64,000 bases of DNA, taken from the NCBI GenBank assembly GCA_943788935.1, contig CALSSE010000004.1:52515-116514 (forward strand). Reading direction: 5' to 3'. The position numbers were made by a program, and so were the translations under genes. The first letter of the stretch is position 1. Every line of letters begins with the position of its first letter. Shown here piece by piece: positions 38,968 through 46,709 of the stretch. The notes under the pieces were generated by a model. That model was given only the letters and a program-made list of their open reading frames with translations, did not search any database and was not told the DNA's origin. Origin of the DNA: an uncultured bacterium (GTDB lineage: Bacteria > Myxococcota_A > Bradymonadia > UBA7976 > VGTA01).

Positions 38968-40308
38968 TCAAGAGTCGAGTCGCTCAACCTGTGAGAACAT
39001 GACATCGGTGACGATCGACTTGGCGATCGCGAATCGGGCTCGTCCTGCTCCACCAGGCCCCGCCGTCCCTGCCTTATGCTCGATCTGTACCTTGATTCTT
39101 TCCTGAGAGGCGTTGACCTCTTGGATAAATCCGATATAAGTCGCGAAAGGCCCATCGGTGATATGTACCATGTCACCGATGCCATAATTGATTTCGGGGA
39201 CTGGGACATATTCGCGCTCAACGCGTTTTTTATGAGTGCCAAAGAGGGCATTTGACTCGCGAGTTGTCAGAGGACGAACCTCATCGATTGTCTTCCCACC
39301 GACAAAGCCGGAGACCTTTGATATGTTCTTGATCAAGTGCCAACTTGTAGTATCGAGATGAACTGAGACATACAGATAACCGGTGAACTTCTTTTTAACG
39401 ACCCCGATAGTGTCATCTCCGGGAGCGACGAAGCGGACATGATTAATAAACATGTCTACGTTCTCTCCTCTTAAGAGAGCAGCCTCATCATTCGCCCGAT
39501 ATACATTGAGCGCTTCAAGTACGGCGAGCTCTCCTTGAGAGAGCGTCTGCACTACATAGAGTTCATATCTATGCTTAGCAAAGCGTTGAACGACCTCCCC
39601 ACTTAAAGTTACGAGGGCCATGTCGGCAGAGCGCAAAGAGGCTCCTTTTTTGCTCAGAGGCTGGTTGGCGCCTCCGACAATATCGACCACACCAGAGATG
39701 TTATTTATCAACTGTCGATGATAGTCGCTGTAATACATCTTGACCTCTATGAAGTCACTTTGATCGGGGAAACCGAATCCTTCTGTATCAAGATACACTT
39801 GATCAATGATCGCTCGGCCCTTCTCTCCAGGCGCATAGCTCTTCGCCTCACTGAGGAGCATTGCGGCTTGACCAGAGAAATGGAGCTCACGATTGAGCTT
39901 ATTGAGGCGGGTGATCGCCTCATTCACAGAGCCGCTTCCATCCTCTGCTTGCAGACCTTCAAACTCAAATAGGTAAGTCTCCGCTTGATAGAGGAAGCCA
40001 CGGACTAATTCTGAGGTCTCTATTTTACTGAAGATCTCTCCCTCTTGTAGTCGCTGAAGCTCGACTCCATCAGCACAAACGAAGATCATACCTCTGTAGG
40101 GGATATTAGCGTGTCTTCTAGAGCGTTTTTGTTGCGGAGAGGGGATCAATGTTGGGCGGTCTAAGCCTGCAGAGGTAAAGTGACCTTGTACTAAATTCGC
40201 CACCTCTAGCTCAGCGCCGGGCTCAACTTGAAGTACATACCACTGTGAAGAAGCAGCAATCTCTTTATTTCGTGAAGAATGACGAGCGACGCTAGGGGCT
40301 GGTGACAT
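38968..40308 (-). CDS. nusG: Transcription elongation factor NusG with apparent tandem NGN domains
   Basis: 446 aa; NusG is usually ~180. The C-terminal half is an ordinary NusG: NGN ending KKFTGYLYVSVHL, SWHLIKNISKVSGFVGG, then KOW GIGDMVHITDGPFATYIGF (residues ~376-395) with a 14-residue loop insertion before FSQVERLDS. Before it, residues ~22-235 look like a second, diverged NGN: QWYVLQVEPGAELEVANLV aligns with LYVVQTLSQGELAVLEAL (249-267), and RQLINNISGVVDIVGG (198-213) aligns with WHLIKNISKVSGFVGG. This first copy is itself interrupted at ~75-183. NusG bridges RNA polymerase and ribosome (via S10) or Rho. Standard place after secE. Confidence 0.9.
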   Translation of the reverse strand: MSPAPSVARHSSRNKEIAASSQWYVLQVEPGAELEVANLVQGHFTSAGLDRPTLIPSPQQKRSRRHANIPYRGMIFVCADGVELQRLQEGEIFSKIETSELVRGFLYQAETYLFEFEGLQAEDGSGSVNEAITRLNKLNRELHFSGQAAMLLSEAKSYAPGEKGRAIIDQVYLDTEGFGFPDQSDFIEVKMYYSDYHRQLINNISGVVDIVGGANQPLSKKGASLRSADMALVTLSGEVVQRFAKHRYELYVVQTLSQGELAVLEALNVYRANDEAALLRGENVDMFINHVRFVAPGDDTIGVVKKKFTGYLYVSVHLDTTSWHLIKNISKVSGFVGGKTIDEVRPLTTRESNALFGTHKKRVEREYVPVPEINYGIGDMVHITDGPFATYIGFIQEVNASQERIKVQIEHKAGTAGPGGAGRARFAIAKSIVTDVMFSQVERLDS

Positions 40309-40457
40309 GTTAACTCTCTACTGTCTAAGTCGGAGGAGGTGTTAACACATGATCCCGCAGAGATCGCTCAGAGGTAAGATTCATTCACCTTGGCTAGCGA
40401 GCTGCTCCGTGGACTGTGTTTGACAAAGAAAAATACACTTACTGATGAGGCAGCCGT

Positions 40458-40868
40458 TTACAACGCGAGGAGAAGATCGGTGAGATTACCAAACGCCCAA
40501 TCGAAGACAAAGAGAATGATAGCGATGACTGCGGTCACCCATACAGTGCTGCTTGTGTTTTGCTTAGATTCCTCAAAGCTAGGCCAAGTGACTTTGACCA
40601 GCTCTTCTGCGACTTGCTTCACGAATGGATAGGCTACAGTCGCTCGTAAAGTATAAAAAAGACCTGCTACAGTCATACCCAAGGCGATCATCGTACTATT
40701 TGTGAAGTCTCTTCCGAGAACCGCCGGATCTTTGATTCCGGTCATCATAAAGATGGCTGCCATCAGCTTGGTGAAGAGCAAGGCAGTTAGGACGGTTGCG
40801 ACCATGAAAAAGGCGAGGACGATGCGTGAGCTTAGTTGTGGTCTTCGTGATGAAACACTAGAGGCCAT
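40458..40868 (-). CDS. secE: Protein translocase subunit SecE
   Basis: 136 aa from ATG 40868 (GAAGGAT upstream); the longer frame reads into the tRNA-like leader. Three membrane segments, as in E. coli SecE: VLAFFMVATVLTALLFTKLM, IALGMTVAGLFYTL and VWVTAVIAIILFVFDWAF. The conserved amphipathic KQVAEELVKVTWPSFEESKQ precedes the last one. Clamps SecY. Confidence 0.95.
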   Translation of the reverse strand: MASSVSSRRPQLSSRIVLAFFMVATVLTALLFTKLMAAIFMMTGIKDPAVLGRDFTNSTMIALGMTVAGLFYTLRATVAYPFVKQVAEELVKVTWPSFEESKQNTSSTVWVTAVIAIILFVFDWAFGNLTDLLLAL

Positions 40869-40896
40869 GATATTATCCTTCTTATTTGTGTTTGAA

Positions 40897-40987
40897 GAGT
40901 CTGCAAAGGAATCGAACCCCTGTTGCGAAAAGAGCGCGTACACTGTGTGCACACGCTCTTCGATGACCCCCATTGGGTCTCAGACTC
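40897..40987 (-). ncRNA. tRNA-like fold in the secE leader (possible remodelled tRNA-Trp)
   Basis: A 7-bp closing stem GAGTCTG (40987-40981) with CAGACTC (40903-40897), directly followed by TTCA. Immediately 5' of the 3' strand is a T-arm: CAGGGG-TTCGATT-CCTTTG, whose loop fits the universal T-loop TTCRANN. A D-arm-like hairpin GACCC-AATGG-GGGTC stands next to the 5' strand. The anticodon position is replaced by a 14-bp hairpin with an ACA loop. A canonical anticodon arm is absent, so this is not a normal tRNA. trpT often lies here between tuf and secE. A separate hairpin GCTACG-N6-CGTAGC lies at 40989-41006. Confidence 0.5.
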
Positions 40988-41021
40988 GGCTACGTTGGAG
41001 CGTAGCGATCATCTATGCTGA

Positions 41022-42200
41022 TTAGCCTTCGATGCTTGTAACCTGACCAGCACCTACGGTACGGCCACCTTCGCGAATCGCGAAACGAAGACCGGAATCC
41101 ATGGCGATGGGGTGGATGAGCTCAACGCTGATCTCAGCGTTATCACCAGGCATGCACATCTCTTTACCACCGTCGATGGTGATGACACCTGTAACGTCTG
41201 TAGTTCGGAAGTAGAACTGAGGGCGATAGCCGCTGAAGAAAGGCTTATGTCGTCCACCCTCGTCTTTACCGAGTACGTAGATTGACGCCTTGAAGCTAGT
41301 GTGAGGAGTGATCGTTCCAGGCTTTGAAAGCACTTGGCCGCGCTCGATCTCGTCACGCTTAGTTCCACGGAGGAGGCAACCGACGTTCTCGCCAGCGCGG
41401 CCCTCTTCTAGGAGCTTACGGAACATCTCAACACCAGTAATAATGGTCTTGGTGAGCTCGCGGATACCAACGACTTCAACCTCATCGCCTGGCTTGACAA
41501 TGCCGCGCTCTACACGACCAGTCGCGACAGTACCACGGCCTTGGATAGAGAATACGTCCTCTACAGGCATAAGGAATGGTTTGTCGATATCACGCTCAGG
41601 GAGTGGGATATGTGTATCAACAGCAGCCATAAGCTCCATGATCTGAGCGATTCCGTCGGCGTCTCCTTGAAGAGCCTTGAGCGCAGAACCTTGGATCATT
41701 GGACAACCTTCAAAGCCATGCTTCTCAAGCTCTTCCTCAAGCTCCATCTCTACGAGCTCGATGAGGTCTGGGTCAGCGATGTCTGACTTGTTGAGGAAGA
41801 CAACGATCGCGGGTACGCCAACCTGTCGAGCGAGGAGGATGTGCTCTTTGGTTTGTGGCATAGGGCCGTCAGCTGCTGAACAGACGAGGATTGCGCCGTC
41901 CATTTGAGCTGCACCAGTGATCATGTTCTTTACATAGTCAGCGTGGCCAGGGCAGTCAACGTGAGCGTAGTGACGTGATTCTGTCTCATACTCAACGTGT
42001 GCAGTCGCGATGGTGATACCGCGCTCACGCTCCTCAGGAGCGTTGTCGATATCCTCAAAGTTCATGACGATGCCTTCACCCTTCGCTTCGGCGAGGGTCT
42101 TGGTGATCGCTGCGGTGAGGGTTGTTTTACCGTGATCCACGTGACCGATGGTACCAACGTTCACGTGGGGCTTAGTCCGCTCAAACTTTTCTTTTGCCAT
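41022..42200 (-). CDS. tuf: Elongation factor Tu
   Basis: 392 aa from ATG 42200 (GGAGAA upstream). [51 protein letters not shown] and NKSD are the G-motifs. Domains 2 and 3 are normal. Delivers aminoacyl-tRNA. It is the last gene after four tRNA genes, as in the E. coli thrU-tufB operon, and there is no second tuf after fusA in this window. Confidence 0.98.
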   Translation of the reverse strand: MAKEKFERTKPHVNVGTIGHVDHGKTTLTAAITKTLAEAKGEGIVMNFEDIDNAPEERERGITIATAHVEYETESRHYAHVDCPGHADYVKNMITGAAQMDGAILVCSAADGPMPQTKEHILLARQVGVPAIVVFLNKSDIADPDLIELVEMELEEELEKHGFEGCPMIQGSALKALQGDADGIAQIMELMAAVDTHIPLPERDIDKPFLMPVEDVFSIQGRGTVATGRVERGIVKPGDEVEVVGIRELTKTIITGVEMFRKLLEEGRAGENVGCLLRGTKRDEIERGQVLSKPGTITPHTSFKASIYVLGKDEGGRHKPFFSGYRPQFYFRTTDVTGVITIDGGKEMCMPGDNAEISVELIHPIAMDSGLRFAIREGGRTVGAGQVTSIEG

Positions 42201-42320
42201 TTGAGATTCTCCAAACAGGAACTGAGGACTTGAGCCCAACCTACCGCAGCGTCAAAGTCTTGACCCTGTTTATGAAGAGGTACTTTGGATGGACTCAGTG
42301 AGTTGAAAGGGGGGGGGGAT

Positions 42321-42393
<73 letters not shown>

Positions 42394-42559
42394 AAAGTCT
42401 GAAACTGCCTCTAACACTAGCTTTAGTGTAGAGTCAAGAGTAATTTAAAACTTTACTTATTAAATTAACACTCTTCCCTCAAGTAGAGCTTATTCAACCT
42501 CAATGCTCCAGTGTGTTGAAACTGTTTGAGATTGAATAAGCTCCCTTGAGAGCTGTGAA

Positions 42560-42632
42560 AGCGGGAGACGGGGTTCGAACCCGCGACATTCAGCTTGGAA
42601 GGCTGACGCTCTACCAACTGAGCTACTCCCGC
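42560..42632 (-). tRNA. tRNA-Gly (anticodon TCC)
   Basis: 73 nt. Acceptor GCGGGAG with CTCCCGC, anticodon loop CTTCCAA, T-loop TTCGAAC. CCA is not encoded. Third in transcript order. Confidence 0.97.
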
Positions 42633-42655
42633 ACAAGACTAGACTAAGTCTTGAA

Positions 42656-42738
42656 TGGAGGGAACAGGATTTGAACCTGTGTACTCGAAAGAGAACGGGT
42701 TTACAGCCCGTCGCCTTTAACCACTCGGCCATCCCTCC
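42656..42738 (-). tRNA. tRNA-Tyr (anticodon GTA)
   Basis: 83 nt, class II with a long variable arm. Acceptor GGAGGGA with TCCCTCC, anticodon loop CTGTAAA, T-loop TTCAAAT. CCA is not encoded. Second in transcript order. Confidence 0.97.
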
Positions 42739-42809
42739 ATAATGTTGACCTGTCTAGTATTTTCACAAAGAATGAAGCCTAAGCTCCGTTGAGGGCGTTC
42801 CCTCAAATG

Positions 42810-42882
42810 AGCTGGTGAAGGGACTCGAACCCTTAACCTGCTGATTACAAATCAGCTGCTCTGCCAATTGAGCTACACCAGC
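42810..42882 (-). tRNA. tRNA-Thr (anticodon TGT)
   Basis: 73 nt. Acceptor GCTGGTG with CACCAGC, anticodon loop TTGTAAT, T-loop TTCGAGT. First in the unit, 20-25 nt after the predicted transcription start. The order Thr-Tyr-Gly-Thr-tuf is the same as in E. coli thrU-tyrU-glyT-thrT-tufB. Confidence 0.97.
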
Positions 42883-42909
42883 GAGTGAAGCTTTTGAAAG
42901 CGACTTAGG

Positions 42910-42938
42910 TGTATACTTCAGGTAGATGCCGCTGTCAA
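42910..42938 (-). promoter_or_regulatory. Strong promoter of the tRNA-tuf unit
   Basis: A perfect TTGACA (42938-42933), 17-bp spacer and TATACA (42915-42910, 5/6) on the minus strand, with A/T-rich sequence upstream resembling an UP element. Best promoter match in the window. Confidence 0.88.
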
Positions 42939-43026
42939 AAGTTTTTTACAGGTTTCTCACTATTTTCTTCGAGCGTATGACTGATTTTTGACCTTAAGTA
43001 TCCATGAATATTTAAGTTTATTATGA

Positions 43027-43761
43027 TCAGTGCTGGTGACGGGTCGCCTCATAAAATAATATACTCGCGGCGACAGAGGCGTTCAGACTCTCGATTTGAC
43101 CAACCATAGGGATCGCGACTAACTCATCGCATCGGGTCATCGTTTTCGATCTTAACCCCTTTCCTTCAGCGCCAATCACGATGACTGTCGGGATTGACCA
43201 GTCTACTTGAGAGAGGGGTTTACCCTCCATCGCCGCTCCGATGACTTGGTAGCCTCTCCCTTTGGCGGTCTCTAATGATGCGCTTAAATTGGTCTCCATA
43301 GCGATGGGGATTAACTCGCTCGCTCCCGCTGAGGTTCTAGCGACTGTTGGGCCAGGTCTGGCGCAACGATTGCTAGTGATGAGCACCCCTTGTACACCAA
43401 ACGCTTCCGCCGAGCGGAGGATCGCTCCAAAATTTCTGGGATCGGTCACTTGGTCGGCAGCGATCAGCAAGGGAGAAGTCTCAGGGGAGAGGATGTCTTC
43501 CCACCCCTGCAAGGCCCTGGGTGTGACAAAGGCCATCACCCCTTGATGCTGAACATCAGGAAGATAGTGATTCAGCTGTCGCTCTTTAGCCTCTACGAGC
43601 TCTATACCCAAGGCTTCTGCTCTACTCAACAGAGTCTCTCGAGCGCCTAGTTTAGTTTTTTTGATAAACAATAAGCGTTTCACTCTCTCAGGAGCATGCT
43701 CGATTAGCGTCGACAGGCTGTTCACCCCATAGAGGATGGTCTCTTCATGGGTATTTCTCAT
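43027..43761 (-). CDS. rlmB: 23S rRNA 2'-O-ribose methyltransferase, TrmH/SpoU family (RlmB-like)
   Basis: 244 aa from ATG 43761, which overlaps the proS stop (ATGA), so translation is coupled. N-terminal substrate-binding domain (LYGVNSLSTLIEHAPERVKRLL). SPOUT motifs: DPRNFGAILRSAEAFG, VIGAEGKGL and IPMVGQIESLNASVAASI form the knotted SAM site. RlmB methylates G2251 in E. coli; TrmH-type tRNA targets cannot be excluded. Confidence 0.88.
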   Translation of the reverse strand: MRNTHEETILYGVNSLSTLIEHAPERVKRLLFIKKTKLGARETLLSRAEALGIELVEAKERQLNHYLPDVQHQGVMAFVTPRALQGWEDILSPETSPLLIAADQVTDPRNFGAILRSAEAFGVQGVLITSNRCARPGPTVARTSAGASELIPIAMETNLSASLETAKGRGYQVIGAAMEGKPLSQVDWSIPTVIVIGAEGKGLRSKTMTRCDELVAIPMVGQIESLNASVAASILFYEATRHQH

Positions 43762-45503
43762 TGGTCGACCCACTGAGAGAGGTAATCCTCTCCTTTAAGC
43801 TCTCGCTCTATTGCATCCAAAACTTGAGGGATTGGGACCTTGTAGACGGTTGGCTCAGCTCTTCGCTTTACCTCAGCGACTCCCTCTTTAAGTCCTCGAC
43901 CACCGATCGCGACTCTATACGGAATGCCGATGAGGTCGGCGTCCTTAAACTTGCCACCCGCACGAAGATCTCGATCATCAAAGAGGACTTCTATTCGACG
44001 CTCTTGAGCGCCCTGATAGAGGCTCTCAGCACAGTCAACAACTTCATCAACATTGGACTGGAGGGTGAGGATGTGCAGCTCAAATGGAGCGATTGAGTGT
44101 GGCCAGATGATCCCAAAACGGTCGTGATTTTGCTCTATTGCTGCTGCCATCACTCGTGTCACACCGATGCCATAACACCCCATGACCATCGGTGTATCTC
44201 TACCGGTCTCATCTAGTACAGTGCACTTCATCGCTTCACTGTATTTGGTGCCGAGATAAAAAATATGCCCAACTTCAATGCCCTTGAATGATCGTAAATT
44301 ACTACCACATCGTGGACAGGGGTCTCCATCAGCGGCCATCCTGATATCAACATATTCGGTGAGTTGTGGGCAGTCTCTCTGTAGAGAGAGACCGATAAAA
44401 TGTTCATCTGATCGATTTGCGCCTACGACTAGATCGGTTGTCCCTTTCAGAGTGTGGTCGATGAGCCACCTCGCCTCTTGAGCGCTGTCAGAGACCTCAT
44501 AAGGCCCTATGAATCCCGAGACTAAACCGAGGTGCTCGATCTCTTCTTCAGTCGCCATCCTGATCATCTGCGCCGCTAGTCGTTTTTTGACCTTAATCTC
44601 ATTCACTTCATGATCGCCACGAACGAGGGCAATGACAGGGCTCTCATCAGCGATCAGCACCAAGGTCTTTACGCAATCAGTGACCGCTCTCTTTAGATAT
44701 GTACTCACCTCTTCAATACTCTTCTTCATTGGAGTATGGGCTCTCTCTAAAGACGATTGATTATCGTGAGATGCAGAGGGTTGAGCGAGCAGCTCTGCTT
44801 GCTCAACATTTGCTGCATAGTCACAATGACTACAGCTCACAATGGCATCTTCACCGCTCTCAGCGAGCACTTGAAATTCATGTGAACGTGAGCCTCCTAT
44901 CGATCCGGTATCGGCTTCGACAGGTCGGAAATCGAGACCACATCGCTGAAAGATTGCATTATAGGCTTGGTACATCAAGTCGTAGCTCTCTAAAGCAGCG
45001 CTCTCGCTTACATCGAAAGAATAAGCGTCCTTCATGATAAACTCACGACCGCGCATTAAGCCCGCTCGGGGTCGAATCTCATCTCTAAATTTACCTTGGA
45101 TTTGATAGAGGTTTATCGGTAGCTGTCGCCACGATCGGACATCTCTTCTCACCAGGTCAACGATGACCTCCTCGTGGGTTGGCCCAAGGCAAAACTCCCC
45201 GCCCTTACGATCTTTCATTCGGAGTAGTTCAGGACCATATTGTTGCCACCGACCTGACTCCCTCCAGATCTCAGCAGGTTGCACTGTGGGTAGGAGGATT
45301 TCTTGAGCCCCTGCTCGATCAAGCTCTTCACGGATGATCGCTTCTATTTTACGAATGACGCGATAAGCCAGCGGTAGGTAATCGTAAATGCCGGCGGTGA
45401 GTTTTCGGATATAGCCACCACGAGTGAGTAGCTGATGACTCACGACTTCAGCGTCACTCGGGGTCTCTTTTAGGGTAGGGGCGTATAGTTTAGAGGCTCG
45501 CAT
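43758..45503 (-). CDS. proS: Prolyl-tRNA synthetase, bacterial type
   Basis: 581 aa from ATG 45503. Class II motifs: motif 2 FRDEIRPRAGLMRGREFIMKD, motif 3 GCYGIGVTRVMAAAIEQN. The insertion (editing) domain that removes Ala-tRNAPro is present (~240-400: DESPVIALVRGDHEVNEIKV). Anticodon-binding domain at the C-terminus. Cotranscribed with rlmB. Confidence 0.96.
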   Translation of the reverse strand: MRASKLYAPTLKETPSDAEVVSHQLLTRGGYIRKLTAGIYDYLPLAYRVIRKIEAIIREELDRAGAQEILLPTVQPAEIWRESGRWQQYGPELLRMKDRKGGEFCLGPTHEEVIVDLVRRDVRSWRQLPINLYQIQGKFRDEIRPRAGLMRGREFIMKDAYSFDVSESAALESYDLMYQAYNAIFQRCGLDFRPVEADTGSIGGSRSHEFQVLAESGEDAIVSCSHCDYAANVEQAELLAQPSASHDNQSSLERAHTPMKKSIEEVSTYLKRAVTDCVKTLVLIADESPVIALVRGDHEVNEIKVKKRLAAQMIRMATEEEIEHLGLVSGFIGPYEVSDSAQEARWLIDHTLKGTTDLVVGANRSDEHFIGLSLQRDCPQLTEYVDIRMAADGDPCPRCGSNLRSFKGIEVGHIFYLGTKYSEAMKCTVLDETGRDTPMVMGCYGIGVTRVMAAAIEQNHDRFGIIWPHSIAPFELHILTLQSNVDEVVDCAESLYQGAQERRIEVLFDDRDLRAGGKFKDADLIGIPYRVAIGGRGLKEGVAEVKRRAEPTVYKVPIPQVLDAIERELKGEDYLSQWVDQ

Positions 45504-45570
45504 ATGGGCATCGATCTCCACAGTGATAAGAAAATAGGCGAAGCATAGGTCTACGTAGTAGCCTTGAAGA

Positions 45571-45589
45571 TCAACGTAATAGACGTTGA
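45571..45589. promoter_or_regulatory. Perfect inverted repeat in the proS / rhomboid-like divergent spacer
   Basis: TCAACGT-AATAG-ACGTTGA, 7-bp arms with a 5-bp spacer, a typical dimeric-repressor operator shape. A smaller palindrome CTACGTAG lies at 45551-45558. It is midway between the two divergent genes. The binding protein is unknown. Confidence 0.45.
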
Positions 45590-45704
45590 CTTAAGCCCTC
45601 TCCCTATTGCTCGGTTGACTAAGACAGCCACTGTCTATATCAACCTCTTAATACGGAGTCGAATATTTAAACCGATATAAGGTCGAAACTTGAGAGGTCT
45701 GTCA

Positions 45705-46475
45705 GTGAAATCATCCGATCCTAAGCTGTGGTTAAGAGAGGTGAGAGCGCTTTGGAGGCAGTGGGCGCCAGGGCGTAGAAGCGCGATCTGGAAGCTCCTA
45801 GGCATTAGCGTCCTCTTGACATGGCTAAACACTAGCCCTCGCTTAAATTTGACCCTCAGTGAAGATGCTCTCAATGACTTACAACTATGGACTCCCTTCA
45901 CTTCAGGATGGGTGCTAGCACCTTCTTCTTCACTCTTTGCCCTCATCGTCCTCGGCTTCATCGCCGCTTATAAGAGTGGGGCTTTACAGGGGGAAATACG
46001 AAGACCTCGCTACTTTGCTTATTCGGTGGCTATCTTCTTAGCGCTCACATTGGTGAGTATGGTCACTCCGCCAGGAATCTTATGGTCAGCAGTCGCTGAG
46101 GGAGTCACTCTGATTTGGTTTGGTCGCGATTTGGAGAGAAGGTGGGGTAGTCGGCGGCTCATGATCTTGTGTGCGCTGACCCTCGCTGCTTCATATGGCT
46201 TAGGTGCACTCTATCTTTATCTGTTTGGGGGGCAGAGGGTTCATGGCTTTCATCCTTTTACGAGAGGGCTAATTCTCATTTGGGGCCACCATATAGGGAG
46301 AGAACAGTTATCTTTCCTCAATATTAGAGGAGACCAGCTCCGTTGGGTAGTGTACGCCTTTTGTGGATTTGAATTATTACTCCTCCCCCCTCCATTTGGG
46401 TTGGTAACTCTCTCTGCGACCTTTTTTCTAGACCAATATATAAGAGGTAAGATCCCTGCGTTGAGGTCACTCTAA
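45705..46475 (+). CDS. Rhomboid-like membrane protein, probably without protease activity
   Basis: 256 aa from GTG 45705 (AGAGG 7 nt upstream; TTG 45690 is a less likely start). About six hydrophobic segments. Rhomboid-superfamily hallmarks: LQLWTPFTSGWVLAP near the start of TM1-loop, and FGRDLERRWGSRRLMIL (the G-x-x-E-x-x-x-G helix). The active-site GxSG and the later His motif were not found, so it is probably a pseudoprotease (iRhom/derlin-like fold). Function unknown. Confidence 0.6.
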   Translation: MKSSDPKLWLREVRALWRQWAPGRRSAIWKLLGISVLLTWLNTSPRLNLTLSEDALNDLQLWTPFTSGWVLAPSSSLFALIVLGFIAAYKSGALQGEIRRPRYFAYSVAIFLALTLVSMVTPPGILWSAVAEGVTLIWFGRDLERRWGSRRLMILCALTLAASYGLGALYLYLFGGQRVHGFHPFTRGLILIWGHHIGREQLSFLNIRGDQLRWVVYAFCGFELLLLPPPFGLVTLSATFFLDQYIRGKIPALRSL

Positions 46476-46709
46476 AAGGCCCTCATGTCTATCGTATTTG
46501 CATAAAAGATGACAAAGATGTTTATTGAGAGCGTGGAGTGGGTTAATACTCATTATGAAGTTTCGAGAAGTCGAGATCATTATTCCTAATAAGACACGAT
46601 GGTGAGTAATAAAAGTCTCTTTTCGTATAGGCAACATAGTCATCATCTCTAGCTCCTGACCTCTTCGCTATTTGATCCCGCTCAATGAGTTAAAGTATCC
46701 TTCACCAAT

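Noticed and set aside
40869..40973. 35-codon N-terminal extension of secE
   Set aside because: It translates the tRNA-like stem region; ATG 40868 has a good ribosome binding site and matches the family start.
40897..40987. A normal tRNA-Trp gene
   Set aside because: No 7-nt anticodon loop with CCA; the arm is a 14-bp hairpin. Kept only as tRNA-like.
42308..42318. G-rich run as part of tRNA-Thr 3' end
   Set aside because: It lies beyond the discriminator base; CCA is not encoded and the run is not paired in the cloverleaf.
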